DNA of 64,000 nt, taken from assembly GCF_000336815.1 (NCBI RefSeq), contig NZ_AOLG01000008.1, positions 134,686-198,685 on the forward strand, read 5' to 3'. This stretch comes from Haloferax prahovense DSM 18310. Lineage in GTDB: Archaea > Halobacteriota > Halobacteria > Halobacteriales > Haloferacaceae. Shown one piece after another: positions 44,407 through 53,653 of this stretch (the first letter of the stretch is position 1; every line of letters begins with the position of its first letter). Below the pieces are notes generated by a model. The model made no database searches, was not told where the DNA came from, and saw only the letters and a list, made by a program, of their open reading frames with translations. Made by a program: the position numbers and the translations under genes.

Positions 44407-46317
44407 GTGGATCCGTCGCGCATCATCGACTCGTTTCCGGCCCCCAGTTTCCGCGGCGCGCAGGAGCAGGCCCTGCGCGACATCCGGGACGCCTTCGCCG
44501 ACGGCAACGACGTGGTCTTGGTCCGCGCGCCGACCGGGAGCGGCAAGTCGCTGCTCGCCCGCGCCATCGCGGGCTCGGCGGCGACCGTGGACGAGACCTC
44601 GCCCGCGCAGGCGACTGACGCCTACTACACGACCCCGCAGGTGTCGCAACTCGACGACGTGGCCGAGGACGACCTGCTTTCGGACCTCAAGATAATCCGC
44701 GGCAAGTCCAACTACAACTGCATCATCCGCGGCGAGGAAGACACCCCGGTCGACCGCGCTCCCTGCGCCCGCAAGCGCGGCTTCGACTGCTCGGTCCGGC
44801 ACCGCTGTCCGTACTTCTCCGACCGCGCCATCGCCTCGAACCGCCAAATCGCGGCGATGACGCTCGCGTACTTCATGCAGACCGCCGGCTCCGACGTATT
44901 CAGAAAGCGCGACGTGGTCGTCGTCGACGAGGCCCACGGGCTGGCCGAATGGGCCGAGATGTACGCGACCATCGACCTGAAACCCCGGACCGTCCCGGTG
45001 TGGGACGACATCGGCGTGCCGGACGTCGCGGCCGCGGGCGACCCCGTCGAGCGCGCCTCGCGCTTCGCGGAGACGCTCGTCGGCGTCTGCAAGCGCGAGA
45101 AAGACGAACTGCTCACGCAGTCCGAACTGACGCCCGAGGAGGCCGCCCGCCGCGACCGCCTACAGGAACTCATCGGCGAACTGAAGTGGTTCGTCGAGGA
45201 CTACCGCGACCCCCAGAGCCCGACGACGTGGGTCGTCGACCAGCACGACGGCGAGGGGTCGCCCATCGCCATCAAGCCGCTCGACCCCGCGAAGTACCTC
45301 CAGCACACCGTCTGGGACCGCGGGAATAAGTTCGCGCTCCTGTCGGCGACCATCCTGAACAAGGCGGCGTTCTGCCGCTCTGTCGGCCTCGACCCCTCGA
45401 AGGTCGCGCTCGTGGACGTCGAACACACCTTCCCCGTCGAGAACCGACCGCTGTACGACGTGACGCAGGGGAAGATGACCTACGAGCACCGCGACGAGAC
45501 GCTGCCGAAAATCGCTCGCCTCGCCGTCCGCCTGATGGCGAAACACCCCGACGAGAAGGGCCTGATTCACTGTCACTCCTACGCGATTCAGGCGGAGCTT
45601 CGCCGCCGCCTCGCCGAGATGGGCCTCGGCAACCGCGTCCGCGGCCACGACCGCGACGACCGAAACGTGGAACTGGAGACGTGGAAGGCGACCGACCGAC
45701 CGGAGGTGTTCCTCTCCGTGAAGATGGAGGAGGCGCTGGACCTGAAAGGCGACCTCTGTCGCTGGCAGGTGCTCTGCAAAGCGCCCTATCTCAACACGAA
45801 CGACTCCAGGGTCGCCCGCCGTCTCGAAGACGGCCAGTGGGCGTGGTACCGCCGCGCCGCCCTCCGGACTGTGATTCAGGCGTGCGGCCGGGTCGTGCGC
45901 GCGCCCGACGACTACGGCGACACCTACGTCGCCGACAGCAGCCTGCTCCAACTGTTCGACAAGACGCGGACCGACATGCCCGACTGGTTCGCGGCGCAGG
46001 TCGACCGGATGACGAAACCCGACCTCCCGGAGTTCGACCCCGTCGCGGCGGGCGGCCGCGGGGGCAACGCGGGCAACGCGCTCGGTGGGACCGCGAATCT
46101 CGGCGGCTCGACGAGTCGGTCGTCCGGAGCGTCAGGTGGTAGCGCTGGCTCGCGGGGCGGTTCGACTCGCGGGTCGGGTTCTTCGGGGAGTCAAGCGGGT
46201 GGTTCCGGCGACACGTCGTCCGGCGGTTCCGGCGGTCGCAAGAGCGGTGGCTCGTCCGGCGGTTCGGACGACGGCGGCCGGAGCAACCACCCGCTTTCCG
46301 ACGTGTGGGGCGAGTGA
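44407..46317 (+). CDS. XPD/Rad3-like Fe-S DNA helicase
   Basis: 636 residues from a GTG. Superfamily 2: Walker A APTGSGKS at 41-48, DEAH at 174-177. Four cysteines Cys105, 120, 128 and 134 between motifs I and II are the 4Fe-4S site of XPD, FancJ and DinG relatives. Late motif VIQACGRVVRAPDDYG fits motif VI. Predicted 5'-3' DNA unwinding in repair. The last ~90 residues are a Gly/Ser-rich disordered tail ending HPLSDVWGE. Confidence 0.92.
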   Translation: MDPSRIIDSFPAPSFRGAQEQALRDIRDAFADGNDVVLVRAPTGSGKSLLARAIAGSAATVDETSPAQATDAYYTTPQVSQLDDVAEDDLLSDLKIIRGKSNYNCIIRGEEDTPVDRAPCARKRGFDCSVRHRCPYFSDRAIASNRQIAAMTLAYFMQTAGSDVFRKRDVVVVDEAHGLAEWAEMYATIDLKPRTVPVWDDIGVPDVAAAGDPVERASRFAETLVGVCKREKDELLTQSELTPEEAARRDRLQELIGELKWFVEDYRDPQSPTTWVVDQHDGEGSPIAIKPLDPAKYLQHTVWDRGNKFALLSATILNKAAFCRSVGLDPSKVALVDVEHTFPVENRPLYDVTQGKMTYEHRDETLPKIARLAVRLMAKHPDEKGLIHCHSYAIQAELRRRLAEMGLGNRVRGHDRDDRNVELETWKATDRPEVFLSVKMEEALDLKGDLCRWQVLCKAPYLNTNDSRVARRLEDGQWAWYRRAALRTVIQACGRVVRAPDDYGDTYVADSSLLQLFDKTRTDMPDWFAAQVDRMTKPDLPEFDPVAAGGRGGNAGNALGGTANLGGSTSRSSGASGGSAGSRGGSTRGSGSSGSQAGGSGDTSSGGSGGRKSGGSSGGSDDGGRSNHPLSDVWGE

Positions 46318-46404
46318 TTACAGGAAGAGGCTAGCCCCAGAGAGCAGCGCCGACCCAATCATGAGCGCGACGAGCGTCAGCGCGATAACCTGCTGTCGGT
46401 CCAT
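46318..46404 (-). CDS. 28-aa single-helix membrane peptide
   Basis: MDRQQVIALTLVALMIGSAL...SLFL: a short charged N-terminus followed by one hydrophobic helix ending at the C-terminus. The stop lies directly against the convergent helicase stop (46315-46317). Similar tiny proteins are annotated in haloarchaea, and the size of the helix is right for a membrane span, but support is limited to this pattern. Confidence 0.5.
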   Translation of the reverse strand: MDRQQVIALTLVALMIGSALLSGASLFL

Positions 46405-46722
46405 GGCTGTGGGTTGGGTGGCCGATAATTAACGCTTCTGCACCGGTTCGCACGAGTGATAACATCGTCTCCCGAGACTGCGCCATCTCGGCGGTGTCAT
46501 GTCATCTCGTCCCGTTCGAACGGCAAAAATCGCCATAGTGTCCAAGAGAGTCGCCGCCTCCGACACATTTCCTCAATGATTGTTAATGTGTTTGGCCGTT
46601 TGGCGAACGAGATGCGGAAATAGAGTGAAGTTTGTAAAGCTATAGTTCTCCTAACTTTGTCTTTGACACGCTTTCTCACGAAATAGTTAACACCAATGCC
46701 ATTGAATGATGGAGTATCGGCC
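46405..46722. other. 318-base intergenic region
   Basis: AT-rich toward its right end. It includes an inverted repeat ACACATT-15-AATGTGT (46563-46569 and 46585-46591) and T-rich blocks around 46620-46690. No gene is supported; a minus-strand frame at 46497-46778 has wrong codon bias. Confidence 0.5.
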
Positions 46723-46917
46723 ATGCACACCAACGCACTCGCCACGGCGATGACACTGTATCGTAGTGGGACGCTCACACTCTCGCAGGCGGCCGCCCGC
46801 TCCGGCTACTCCGAGGACGACCTGCTCCTCGCTCTCCAGCGCCACGGTGTGCCCGTGCACGAAGACGACGCTCCGGCCGCGTCCCTCTCGACGGACCGGC
46901 CGGCCAGCGCCGACTGA
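46723..46917 (+). CDS. small HTH-like protein (64 aa, DUF7317 type)
   Basis: Begins MHTNALATAMTLYRSGTLTLSQAAARSGYSEDD, a helix-turn-helix pattern (LTLSQAAARSGYSEDDLLLALQRHGV) like UPF0175/antitoxin-type proteins. The ATG at 46723 fits the family start; an ATG at 46696 would add nine residues. C-terminal 15 residues are variable. A DNA-binding regulator role is inferred. Confidence 0.75.
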   Translation: MHTNALATAMTLYRSGTLTLSQAAARSGYSEDDLLLALQRHGVPVHEDDAPAASLSTDRPASAD

Positions 46918-47048
46918 TTCTGCTCCGTCGTTCGATTATCTCCCGTTCCTGAGCGACCGCTTTTCGTGTTCAATTGCCGGTCGCCGACGATTCGTAAAAA
47001 CGCAAACGCCGTCGCCACCGCGTTCCGTCTCTCTTCGCTGCGGTCTGC

Positions 47049-48179
47049 TTACTCCTCGTCCTCGTCGTCGACGGCCTCGTCCGGGAGGATGTGCAGTCCC
47101 GACTGGCTCTTGAGGACCGGCACCATCGCGGCGTCGGCGTCGAAGTAGTCCGGCCGAGGGATAGTCTTCGCCTCGTACGTCTCGGGGTCGAGCACCTGCA
47201 CGGCGTGTTCGTCCTCGACGGTGACGACGGTGGTCTCCGCCGCATCCTCGACGGAGCCGAGGTCCTCGGCTTCGGGCCGCTCGCCCTCCTCGAACTCCGA
47301 CTCGTAGGGGTCGCCCGAGGTGAGACGCGTCCCCTTGAGCCGACCGCGGTTGCTCCGCACGAGGACCGGCCCGTCGCCGTCTTCGGGGTCGATGACGTCG
47401 CCGGCGGTGAACCGCGGCAGGCGGGCGACGAACGTGACGCGGTAGACCTCGTTGCCGTCGCCGTCCTCCGTGACGAGCGTCGGGTGCTCCTCGATGGTGC
47501 CGCCGAAGCGCTCGCGAATCTGCTTGGCGACACCGCTTCCCATCTTGTTGGTCGAAATCTTGATGTTCGGGCCGTTGGGCGTCCGTTTGATACTCGAGAT
47601 GAACGCGTCTCGGTCGCCTTTCTCCTCGCGCTCCGCGATGTAGGACTCGGCGATTTCGATGGCCGTCTCGGCCTCGTCCGTCGTCGGCGTGCGGTCGTCG
47701 GCGCGGACCTGCACGAGGCTGGCGAAGTAGCCGCCGGCGATGCGGCCACAGCGCTGGCACGTCTCGCGAGCGATGCTCACCGGGACGACGACGGACTCCT
47801 CCAGCGGCGTGCCGCGGACGACGCCCGAGAAGTGGCAGTGCATCCGGATGTTGTTCTCGTCGATCTGCTCGGGTTCGACGCCCCAGCGGACCTCCTCGGC
47901 GTTGAGGTGGACGCCGAGCGAGTTCGACACCTCCTCGATGGCGATGTCGGTGTAGTCGCGCGCGCCGACGTCGACCCACCGGTTGCCCCGGTGAATCGCG
48001 CCGCACTGCGCGCAGACGCGGACCTGCACCTCGTCGGGTGCGTCCACGAGGTCGAAGTCCTCGAAGTAACACGAGTCGCAGAGCACGTCGTCGCGCTCGC
48101 GCGGCATCCCGGGGAGCGGTTCCGGTCGCTCCGGAACCGGGTCACCGCACCGAGGGCAGAAGTCGCGGGATTCGCTCAT
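47049..48179 (-). CDS. nmd3: NMD3-type ribosome-associated protein
   Basis: 376 residues. N-terminal zinc-binding pairs: FCPRCGDP (7-14), LCDSCYFEDF (near 33), VCAQCGAIHRG (near 54), TCQRCGRIAGG (near 138). The remainder matches archaeal NMD3 homologues, which in eukaryotes export the 60S subunit; archaeal forms probably act in late large-subunit maturation or quality control. An acidic tail ends the protein. Single gene, with AACTTAAG box 28 bases upstream. Confidence 0.9.
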   Translation of the reverse strand: MSESRDFCPRCGDPVPERPEPLPGMPRERDDVLCDSCYFEDFDLVDAPDEVQVRVCAQCGAIHRGNRWVDVGARDYTDIAIEEVSNSLGVHLNAEEVRWGVEPEQIDENNIRMHCHFSGVVRGTPLEESVVVPVSIARETCQRCGRIAGGYFASLVQVRADDRTPTTDEAETAIEIAESYIAEREEKGDRDAFISSIKRTPNGPNIKISTNKMGSGVAKQIRERFGGTIEEHPTLVTEDGDGNEVYRVTFVARLPRFTAGDVIDPEDGDGPVLVRSNRGRLKGTRLTSGDPYESEFEEGERPEAEDLGSVEDAAETTVVTVEDEHAVQVLDPETYEAKTIPRPDYFDADAAMVPVLKSQSGLHILPDEAVDDEDEE

Positions 48180-48278
48180 TGACGGCTCTAGTCCGTTCGA
48201 CCGCTTAAGTTCGGCGTCACGGCCGCGCCGGTGACTCCCGGCTGTCGTCGATATGTGCCTCGGCAGCCGTGAGCCGTC

Positions 48279-48917
48279 TCAGTCCCCGTCCGCCCCGTCG
48301 CGGAGGTACGACGCGGCCTCCTCGTCGGAGACCTGCGCGAAGTCACGGTAGAACGCGCCGACGGCCCCGAACGCCTCCGGCGACTCGACTGCGACGACCG
48401 CGTCGCACTCGGCTTCGAGGTCCGAGAGGGTGTGCGGGGGCCCGACCGGAACCGCGAGGACGACGCGCTCCGCGCCGCCGGCGACGACCTGCCGCAGGCA
48501 CGCTCGGGCGGTCGCGCCCGTGGCGACGCCGTCGTCGACGACGACGACGCGCTTTCTGGCCACGTCGGGAAGCGGGTCGCCGCCGCGGTACAGCGACACC
48601 TTCTCTCTGGCCGCTCCGGCCTCGCGCTCGCGCTCGCGGTCGAGGTAGTCGTCGCCCACGTCGAGGTACGAGAGCAGGTCGTCGTTCCACCACGCGCTCC
48701 CGTCGCCCGCGACCGCCCCCACGGCGAGTTCGGGGTTGTCGGGCGCGCCGACCTTGGACGCGACCACCACGTCGAGCGGCACTCTGAGGCGGTCTGCGAC
48801 CTCCCTGCCGACCGGGAGCCCGCCCCGCGGGATGGCCAACACGAGGTCGGCCGCCTCTTCTCGCTCGTCGAGCAGGTCCGCCAGTCGGCGGCCCGCGTCT
48901 TCCCTATCGGCGAACAT
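48279..48917 (-). CDS. phosphoribosyltransferase
   Basis: 212 residues from the ATG at 48917. PRTase type I: flexible-loop and PRPP-binding motif RVVVVDDGVATGATARA near 120-136, plus AIPRGGLPVGREVADRL near 29-45. The exact base is not readable; family members include predicted orotate/hypoxanthine-like or competence-related PRTases. Also resembles haloarchaeal 'phosphoribosyltransferase' next to hydrolases, but no partner is present here. Confidence 0.86.
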   Translation of the reverse strand: MFADREDAGRRLADLLDEREEAADLVLAIPRGGLPVGREVADRLRVPLDVVVASKVGAPDNPELAVGAVAGDGSAWWNDDLLSYLDVGDDYLDREREREAGAAREKVSLYRGGDPLPDVARKRVVVVDDGVATGATARACLRQVVAGGAERVVLAVPVGPPHTLSDLEAECDAVVAVESPEAFGAVGAFYRDFAQVSDEEAASYLRDGADGD

Positions 48918-49012
48918 GTCACCCGGAACTACGCGCTCCCGCGGCAAAACGATATGTCCCGATTCTTCACGACCCGGGCGCTCGCGTGCGACACCTTCGC
49001 ACTCCAACAGCG

Positions 49013-49018
49013 TTTATT
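49013..49018 (+). promoter_or_regulatory. TATA box of htpX-pspAB
   Basis: TTTATT, centred about 27 bases before the htpX ATG at 49042; leaderless spacing. It is the only promoter-like word in the 124-base divergent gap. Confidence 0.6.
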
Positions 49019-49041
49019 AGCCGGATTACTAATCACGTGGT

Positions 49042-49923
49042 ATGAACTGGAAACCGGACTGGGGACTTCGCGGGCGGATGGCGCTCACGATGTTCCTCCT
49101 GTTCGCCCTCTACATCGTCTTCGCGGGGGTGTTGTTCGCCTACTTCCAGAAGCTCGCCGTCATGGCCGGGTTCATGGGCGTCTTCCTCTTCGCGCAGTTC
49201 TTCTTCAGCGACAAAATCGCGCTGTACAGCATGGGCGCGAGCGTCGTCGACGAGGACGACGGCCCGCAGGCGCGGAAGCTCCACGCGATGGTCGGTCGCC
49301 TCTCTCAGCAGGCGGACCTCCCGAAGCCGAAGGTCGCCATCGCAGACACGCGCGTCCCGAACGCCTTCGCGACGGGGCGCTCCCAGAAGAGCTCGGCCGT
49401 CTGCGTGACGACCGGCCTGATGGACACCCTCGACGACGACGAGTTAGAGGGCGTCATCGCCCACGAACTCGCGCACGTGAAGAACCGCGACGTGATGGTC
49501 ATGACCATCGCGTCGTTCCTCTCCAGCATCGCCTTCCTCATCGTCCGCTGGGGCTGGTTCTTCGGCGGCGACGACAACCGACAGAACGCCCCGGTCATCG
49601 TCGCCATCCTCGCGTCGCTCGCCGTCTGGATAATCTCGTACCTCCTGATTCGGGCGCTCTCGCGGTACCGCGAGTACGCCGCCGACCGCGGGGCCGCCGT
49701 CATCACCGGCCGCCCCTCGGCGCTGGCGTCCGCGCTGCTCAAGATTTCGGGCCGGATGGACAGCGTCCCGAAGCGCGACATGCGCGACACCTCGGAGATG
49801 AACGCGTTCTTCATCATCCCCATCAAGTCGGACTTCATCGGTCGCCTGTTCAGCACGCATCCCTCCACCGAGAACCGCGTCGAGCGCCTCCGCGACATGG
49901 AGCGCGAGATGGAGACCGTCTAA
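49042..49923 (+). CDS. htpX: M48 zinc metalloprotease HtpX
   Basis: 293 residues. Membrane helices at about 14-34 and 38-58 and a pair at about 155-205. Catalytic zinc motif HELAH (VIAHELAHVKNRD near 138-150); third ligand Glu in YREYAADRG. Degrades misfolded membrane proteins. It is followed six bases later by pspAB, a standard archaeal pairing, suggesting a shared membrane-stress response. Confidence 0.95.
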   Translation: MNWKPDWGLRGRMALTMFLLFALYIVFAGVLFAYFQKLAVMAGFMGVFLFAQFFFSDKIALYSMGASVVDEDDGPQARKLHAMVGRLSQQADLPKPKVAIADTRVPNAFATGRSQKSSAVCVTTGLMDTLDDDELEGVIAHELAHVKNRDVMVMTIASFLSSIAFLIVRWGWFFGGDDNRQNAPVIVAILASLAVWIISYLLIRALSRYREYAADRGAAVITGRPSALASALLKISGRMDSVPKRDMRDTSEMNAFFIIPIKSDFIGRLFSTHPSTENRVERLRDMEREMETV

Positions 49924-49929
49924 GCGCCG

Positions 49930-50535
49930 ATGGGACTGTTCGATTCATTCCGCGCCATGCTCGGCATCAGCGCCGAGTCCGATGCGACCACCAAAGCGGA
50001 CCCCGAGGACCTCTTCGGGATGAGCACCGCCTACCTGACGATGGAGGCGGACCTCCGGTTCGACTCGGCCGACGAGGCGGCGCTGTGTTTCTCTTCCGTC
50101 GATAGCACCGACTTCGCCGACACCGTCGACGCCGTGGAGGACATCCTCACCGCCGGGGGCGAAGAGACCGGCACCGAGTTCCGCCGCCACACCGACGGCC
50201 ACGGCTACAACTGGGTCGTCCTCGCCGACGACGACCCCGAGGACCTCGTGACGAGCGTCCACTTCGCCGCCGACGAGTTCATCGAGCGCGGCTACGGGTC
50301 GCGCCTGCTCGCCGCCCTGTTCGGCTTCGAGCGCGACGGCGACCGGGCCTACTGGATTTACTCGTTCCGCCGCGGGGCGTACTACCCCTTCGCCCCGCAG
50401 GGCACCTCGACGCGGAACCAGAGTCTGGAGTTCAAGCTCGAATCGGTCCTCGACGGCGAACTGACGATAGAGGACGACGAGAGCTACTGGTACCCGCTGT
50501 GGCCGTCGACGCGGAACGGCCACCCATGGGAGTGA
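49930..50535 (+). CDS. pspAB: PspA-associated protein PspAB
   Basis: 201 residues. N-terminus MGLFDSFRAMLGISAES is a likely amphipathic membrane-binding helix; the soluble body includes GYGSRLLAALFGFERDG and FRRGAYYPFAPQG, matching the archaeal/actinobacterial PspA-associated PspAB family. Probably cooperates with HtpX and PspA in envelope stress. Starts six bases after htpX. Confidence 0.9.
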   Translation: MGLFDSFRAMLGISAESDATTKADPEDLFGMSTAYLTMEADLRFDSADEAALCFSSVDSTDFADTVDAVEDILTAGGEETGTEFRRHTDGHGYNWVVLADDDPEDLVTSVHFAADEFIERGYGSRLLAALFGFERDGDRAYWIYSFRRGAYYPFAPQGTSTRNQSLEFKLESVLDGELTIEDDESYWYPLWPSTRNGHPWE

Positions 50536-50766
50536 CCACGAACTCGCGCTCCTGACTCGCTCCCGACACACTCCCGACCCACTCTTTCGATTCGGTTCTG
50601 GTTCTACCTCCGTACGAGCCCGTACTCTCAGTCGACTTCGGAACCCTTCCAGTCTCTCGTCCGTTCGTCTCCGCCTCCGCGACATCGCCCTTGAACCTCC
50701 GCAACCGCCCGACTACCGACCCCACCACGCCCCTCAATTTCACTTTCACCCTGCTGTTAACGAGGG

Positions 50767-50772
50767 TTTATG
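50767..50772 (+). promoter_or_regulatory. TATA box of radA
   Basis: TTTATG, centred 27-28 bases before the radA ATG, in a 261-base gap with no other gene (the bulk of the gap is GC-rich and featureless). Confidence 0.6.
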
Positions 50773-50796
50773 AGGGTATAGGCGGAACGACTGGGT

Positions 50797-51828
50797 ATGG
50801 CAGAAGACGACCTCGAAAGTCTCCCCGGCGTCGGCCCCGCGACGGCCGACAAACTCACAGATACCGGCTACGACACCTACCAGTCCATCGCGGTCGCCAG
50901 CCCCGGCGAACTGTCGAACAAGGCCGATATCGGCTCCAGCACGGCCTCCGACATCATCAACGCGGCCCGCGACGCGGCCGACGTGGGCGGCTTCGAGACC
51001 GGTTCCATGGTCCTCGAACGACGCCAGCAGATCGGCAAGCTGAGCTGGCAGATCGACGAGGTGGACGAACTCCTCGGCGGCGGCCTCGAAACGCAGTCCA
51101 TCACCGAGGTGTACGGCGAGTTCGGTGCCGGGAAGTCCCAGATCACCCACCAGCTCGCGGTCAACGTCCAGCTCCCGCCGGAACTCGGCGGCCTCGGCGG
51201 CGGCTGTATCTTCATCGACTCCGAGGACACGTTCCGCCCCGAACGTATCGACGACATGGTCCGCGGCCTCGAAGACGAGGCGCTCGAAGCGACGCTCGAG
51301 GACCGCGAGATGGAGGGCTCCATCGACGACGAGGAGACCATGAAGGCGCTCGTCGACGACTTCCTCGACAAGATTCACGTCGCGAAGGCGTTCAACTCCA
51401 ACCACCAGATTCTCCTCGCCGAGAAGGCCAAGGAGCTCGCCGGCGAGCACGAGGACACCGAGTGGCCGGTGCGCCTCCTCTGTGTCGACTCGCTCACCGC
51501 TCACTTCCGCGCCGAGTACGTCGGCCGCGGCGAACTCGCGGAGCGCCAGCAGAAGCTCAACAAGCACCTCCACGACCTGATGCGCATCGGCGACCTGTTC
51601 AACACGGGCATTCTCGTCACCAACCAGGTCGCGTCGAACCCCGACTCCTACTTCGGCGACCCGACTCAGCCCATCGGTGGCAACATCCTCGGTCACACCT
51701 CGACGTTCCGTATCTACCTCCGCAAGTCCAAGGGCGACAAGCGTATCGTCCGCCTCGTGGACGCGCCGAACCTCGCCGACGGCGAGGCCATCATGCGCGT
51801 GCAGGACGCCGGTCTCAAGCCCGAGTAA
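50797..51828 (+). CDS. radA: DNA repair and recombination protein RadA
   Basis: 343 residues, no intein. RecA-family strand exchange ATPase. N-terminal helix-hairpin-helix [12 protein letters not shown] (9-20); polymerisation motif region GGFETGSM near 66; Walker [10 protein letters not shown] near 107; Walker [11 protein letters not shown]; later L2-region [15 protein letters not shown]. Forms nucleoprotein filaments for homologous recombination. Leaderless promoter upstream; single gene. Confidence 0.97.
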   Translation: MAEDDLESLPGVGPATADKLTDTGYDTYQSIAVASPGELSNKADIGSSTASDIINAARDAADVGGFETGSMVLERRQQIGKLSWQIDEVDELLGGGLETQSITEVYGEFGAGKSQITHQLAVNVQLPPELGGLGGGCIFIDSEDTFRPERIDDMVRGLEDEALEATLEDREMEGSIDDEETMKALVDDFLDKIHVAKAFNSNHQILLAEKAKELAGEHEDTEWPVRLLCVDSLTAHFRAEYVGRGELAERQQKLNKHLHDLMRIGDLFNTGILVTNQVASNPDSYFGDPTQPIGGNILGHTSTFRIYLRKSKGDKRIVRLVDAPNLADGEAIMRVQDAGLKPE

Positions 51829-52029
51829 GCCGACGTTAGCCCGCGAAGTTAGCCGGGCGACGTTACACGACTCCACGAACCCCGTTCCCCACACGCTCTC
51901 CGTTTTCACCACACTCTCCCTGCCTCCTCACCGCCCCGAGCGGCCGCGCCGTCCCTCGGTTCCCACAATGTTGGAAACAGCTCGCAATACTATCCCGTCG
52001 GCGCCCCACCGTTTAGGTAGGTGAACTCC

Positions 52030-53175
52030 ATGACGAACCGAATCGTAGTCGTTGGCGGTGGCACGGGTGGGACGGTGGTTTCGAACCGTCTCGCCGAGGA
52101 ACTCGCGTCGGAGATAGACGACGGCGACGTGGAGGTATCGCTCGTCTCCGACGACACGAAACACGTCTACAAGCCGGTGTTCTTGTACGTCCCGTTCGGA
52201 GCCGCGGAACCGGAGGACGGCGTTCGCGACCTGCGGGACCTCGTCGACGAGCGGGTGAACATCGTCACCAACCGCGTTCGCCGGGTCGACACCGACGAAA
52301 AGCGCCTCTACTGTCAGGACGGCGACGAGGTGCTCGACTACGACACGCTCGTCCTCGCGACCGGCGCGAAGCTCGACCCGGACGCAGTCCCCGGCTTTCG
52401 GGAGGGCGCACACCACTTCTACAGCGCCGAGGGGGCCGAACGGCTCCGCGACGCCCTCGCCGAGTTCGACGGCGGCCGCCTCGTCTTGAGCGTCGTCGGG
52501 ACGCCCCACATGTGTCCGGCCGCGCCGCTCGAATTCACGTTCATCGTGGACGACTGGCTCCGGAGCCGGGGACTGCGCGAGGACACCGACCTCGTCTACA
52601 CGTACCCGATGGCGCGGAGCCACGGGAAGCCCGAGGTCGCCGAGTGGGCCGACCCCATTCTGGCCGAGCGGGGCGTCCGCGTCGAGACCGACTTCGTCGT
52701 CGACGCCGTCGACCCGGACGAACGGGTCGTCTCGGCGAAGAACGGCGCGGAAGTGGGCTACGACCTGCTCGTCGGCATCCCGCCACACCGCGGTGATGAG
52801 CTAATCATCGATTCCGGCCTCGGCGACGCTGGCTGGGTCGACGTCGACCAGCGGACCCTCCGCGCGACCGCGACCGAGGACGTGTACGCCATCGGCGACA
52901 CGGCGGCGCTCCCCATCCCGAAAGCCGGGAGTGCGGCGCACTTCCAGGCGTTCACGGTCGCGGAGCGAATCGCCGCGGAAGTCCGGGGTCGCACGCCGAC
53001 GAAGCGGTACGACGGCAAGACCGTCTGCTTCGTCGAGACCGGCCTCGACGAGGCGTCGTTCGTCTCGTTCGACTACGAGACGCCCGCGACGATGCGCCAG
53101 CCGTCGAAGCCCATCCACTGGGCGAAACACGCGTACAACGAATCGTACTGGCTGACCGCCAGGGGGATGCTCTGA
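52030..53175 (+). CDS. sulfide:quinone oxidoreductase-like flavoprotein
   Basis: 381 residues from the ATG at 52030, preceded by GGTGA; a GTG at 52021 is possible. FAD motif RIVVVGGGTGGTVVSNRL (about 4-21), second ATGAKLDPDAVPG, late DVYAIGDTAALPIPKAG. Candidate redox cysteines occur in HMCPAAP (near 161) and KTVCFVE, but the pattern is not the full SQR set, so another quinone or NADH oxidase role is possible. A DUF1641 gene follows, a common pairing. Confidence 0.87.
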   Translation: MTNRIVVVGGGTGGTVVSNRLAEELASEIDDGDVEVSLVSDDTKHVYKPVFLYVPFGAAEPEDGVRDLRDLVDERVNIVTNRVRRVDTDEKRLYCQDGDEVLDYDTLVLATGAKLDPDAVPGFREGAHHFYSAEGAERLRDALAEFDGGRLVLSVVGTPHMCPAAPLEFTFIVDDWLRSRGLREDTDLVYTYPMARSHGKPEVAEWADPILAERGVRVETDFVVDAVDPDERVVSAKNGAEVGYDLLVGIPPHRGDELIIDSGLGDAGWVDVDQRTLRATATEDVYAIGDTAALPIPKAGSAAHFQAFTVAERIAAEVRGRTPTKRYDGKTVCFVETGLDEASFVSFDYETPATMRQPSKPIHWAKHAYNESYWLTARGML

Positions 53176-53185
53176 GGTGAGACCA

Positions 53186-53599
53186 ATGCAGGACCACGAA
53201 TCAACCACAGCGACCGAACAGACGGTGCCCGACGAACTCGTGCGGGCCATCGAGAACAACCCGGAGGAGGTCGCACTCCTCGTCGAGCGACTCGGCCTCG
53301 TCAACGACCTCATCGACGTGCTCGAACTCGGCGTCGGCGCGCTCGACGACGAGATGGTGCGGTCGCTCGCGCGGACCGGGACCTCCCTCGCCGAGGTCGC
53401 CGACGACGCCTCCGACCCCGACACCGTCGCCGGAATGAAGCGCCTGCTTCGCGCCGTCGGCGACGCGGAGGACGCGGAGGCGACGCCCGTGGGCGCGGTC
53501 GGCCTTCTGCGGGCCACCCGCGACCCCGAGGTCAAAGCGGGGCTCGGCTACCTCGTCGCGCTGGCGGCGGCGCTCGGCGCGGGGACGGACGAAGAATAG
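53186..53599 (+). CDS. DUF1641 protein
   Basis: 137 residues, helical, acidic, with ARTGTSLAEVADDASDPDTVAGMKRLL and a hydrophobic stretch near the C-terminus (GLGYLVALAAALGAG). DUF1641 proteins accompany SQR-like flavoproteins in archaea and bacteria and may be membrane-associated partners. Ten bases after the flavoprotein; start at the ATG at 53186. Confidence 0.88.
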   Translation: MQDHESTTATEQTVPDELVRAIENNPEEVALLVERLGLVNDLIDVLELGVGALDDEMVRSLARTGTSLAEVADDASDPDTVAGMKRLLRAVGDAEDAEATPVGAVGLLRATRDPEVKAGLGYLVALAAALGAGTDEE

Positions 53600-53653
53600 C
53601 TCGACTCGCGCTCGGTTCGGCGGGTCGCCGATTCACCGCTGGCGGGAGGCGGC

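Noticed and set aside
46040-46280. Gly/Ser-rich repeats as a possible mobile or repeat element
   Set aside because: They are in frame at the end of the helicase and are low-complexity protein coding, not a DNA repeat family.
46497-46778. 93-residue minus-strand frame in the DUF7317 upstream gap
   Set aside because: Codon use unlike neighbours and overlaps the well-supported small HTH gene.
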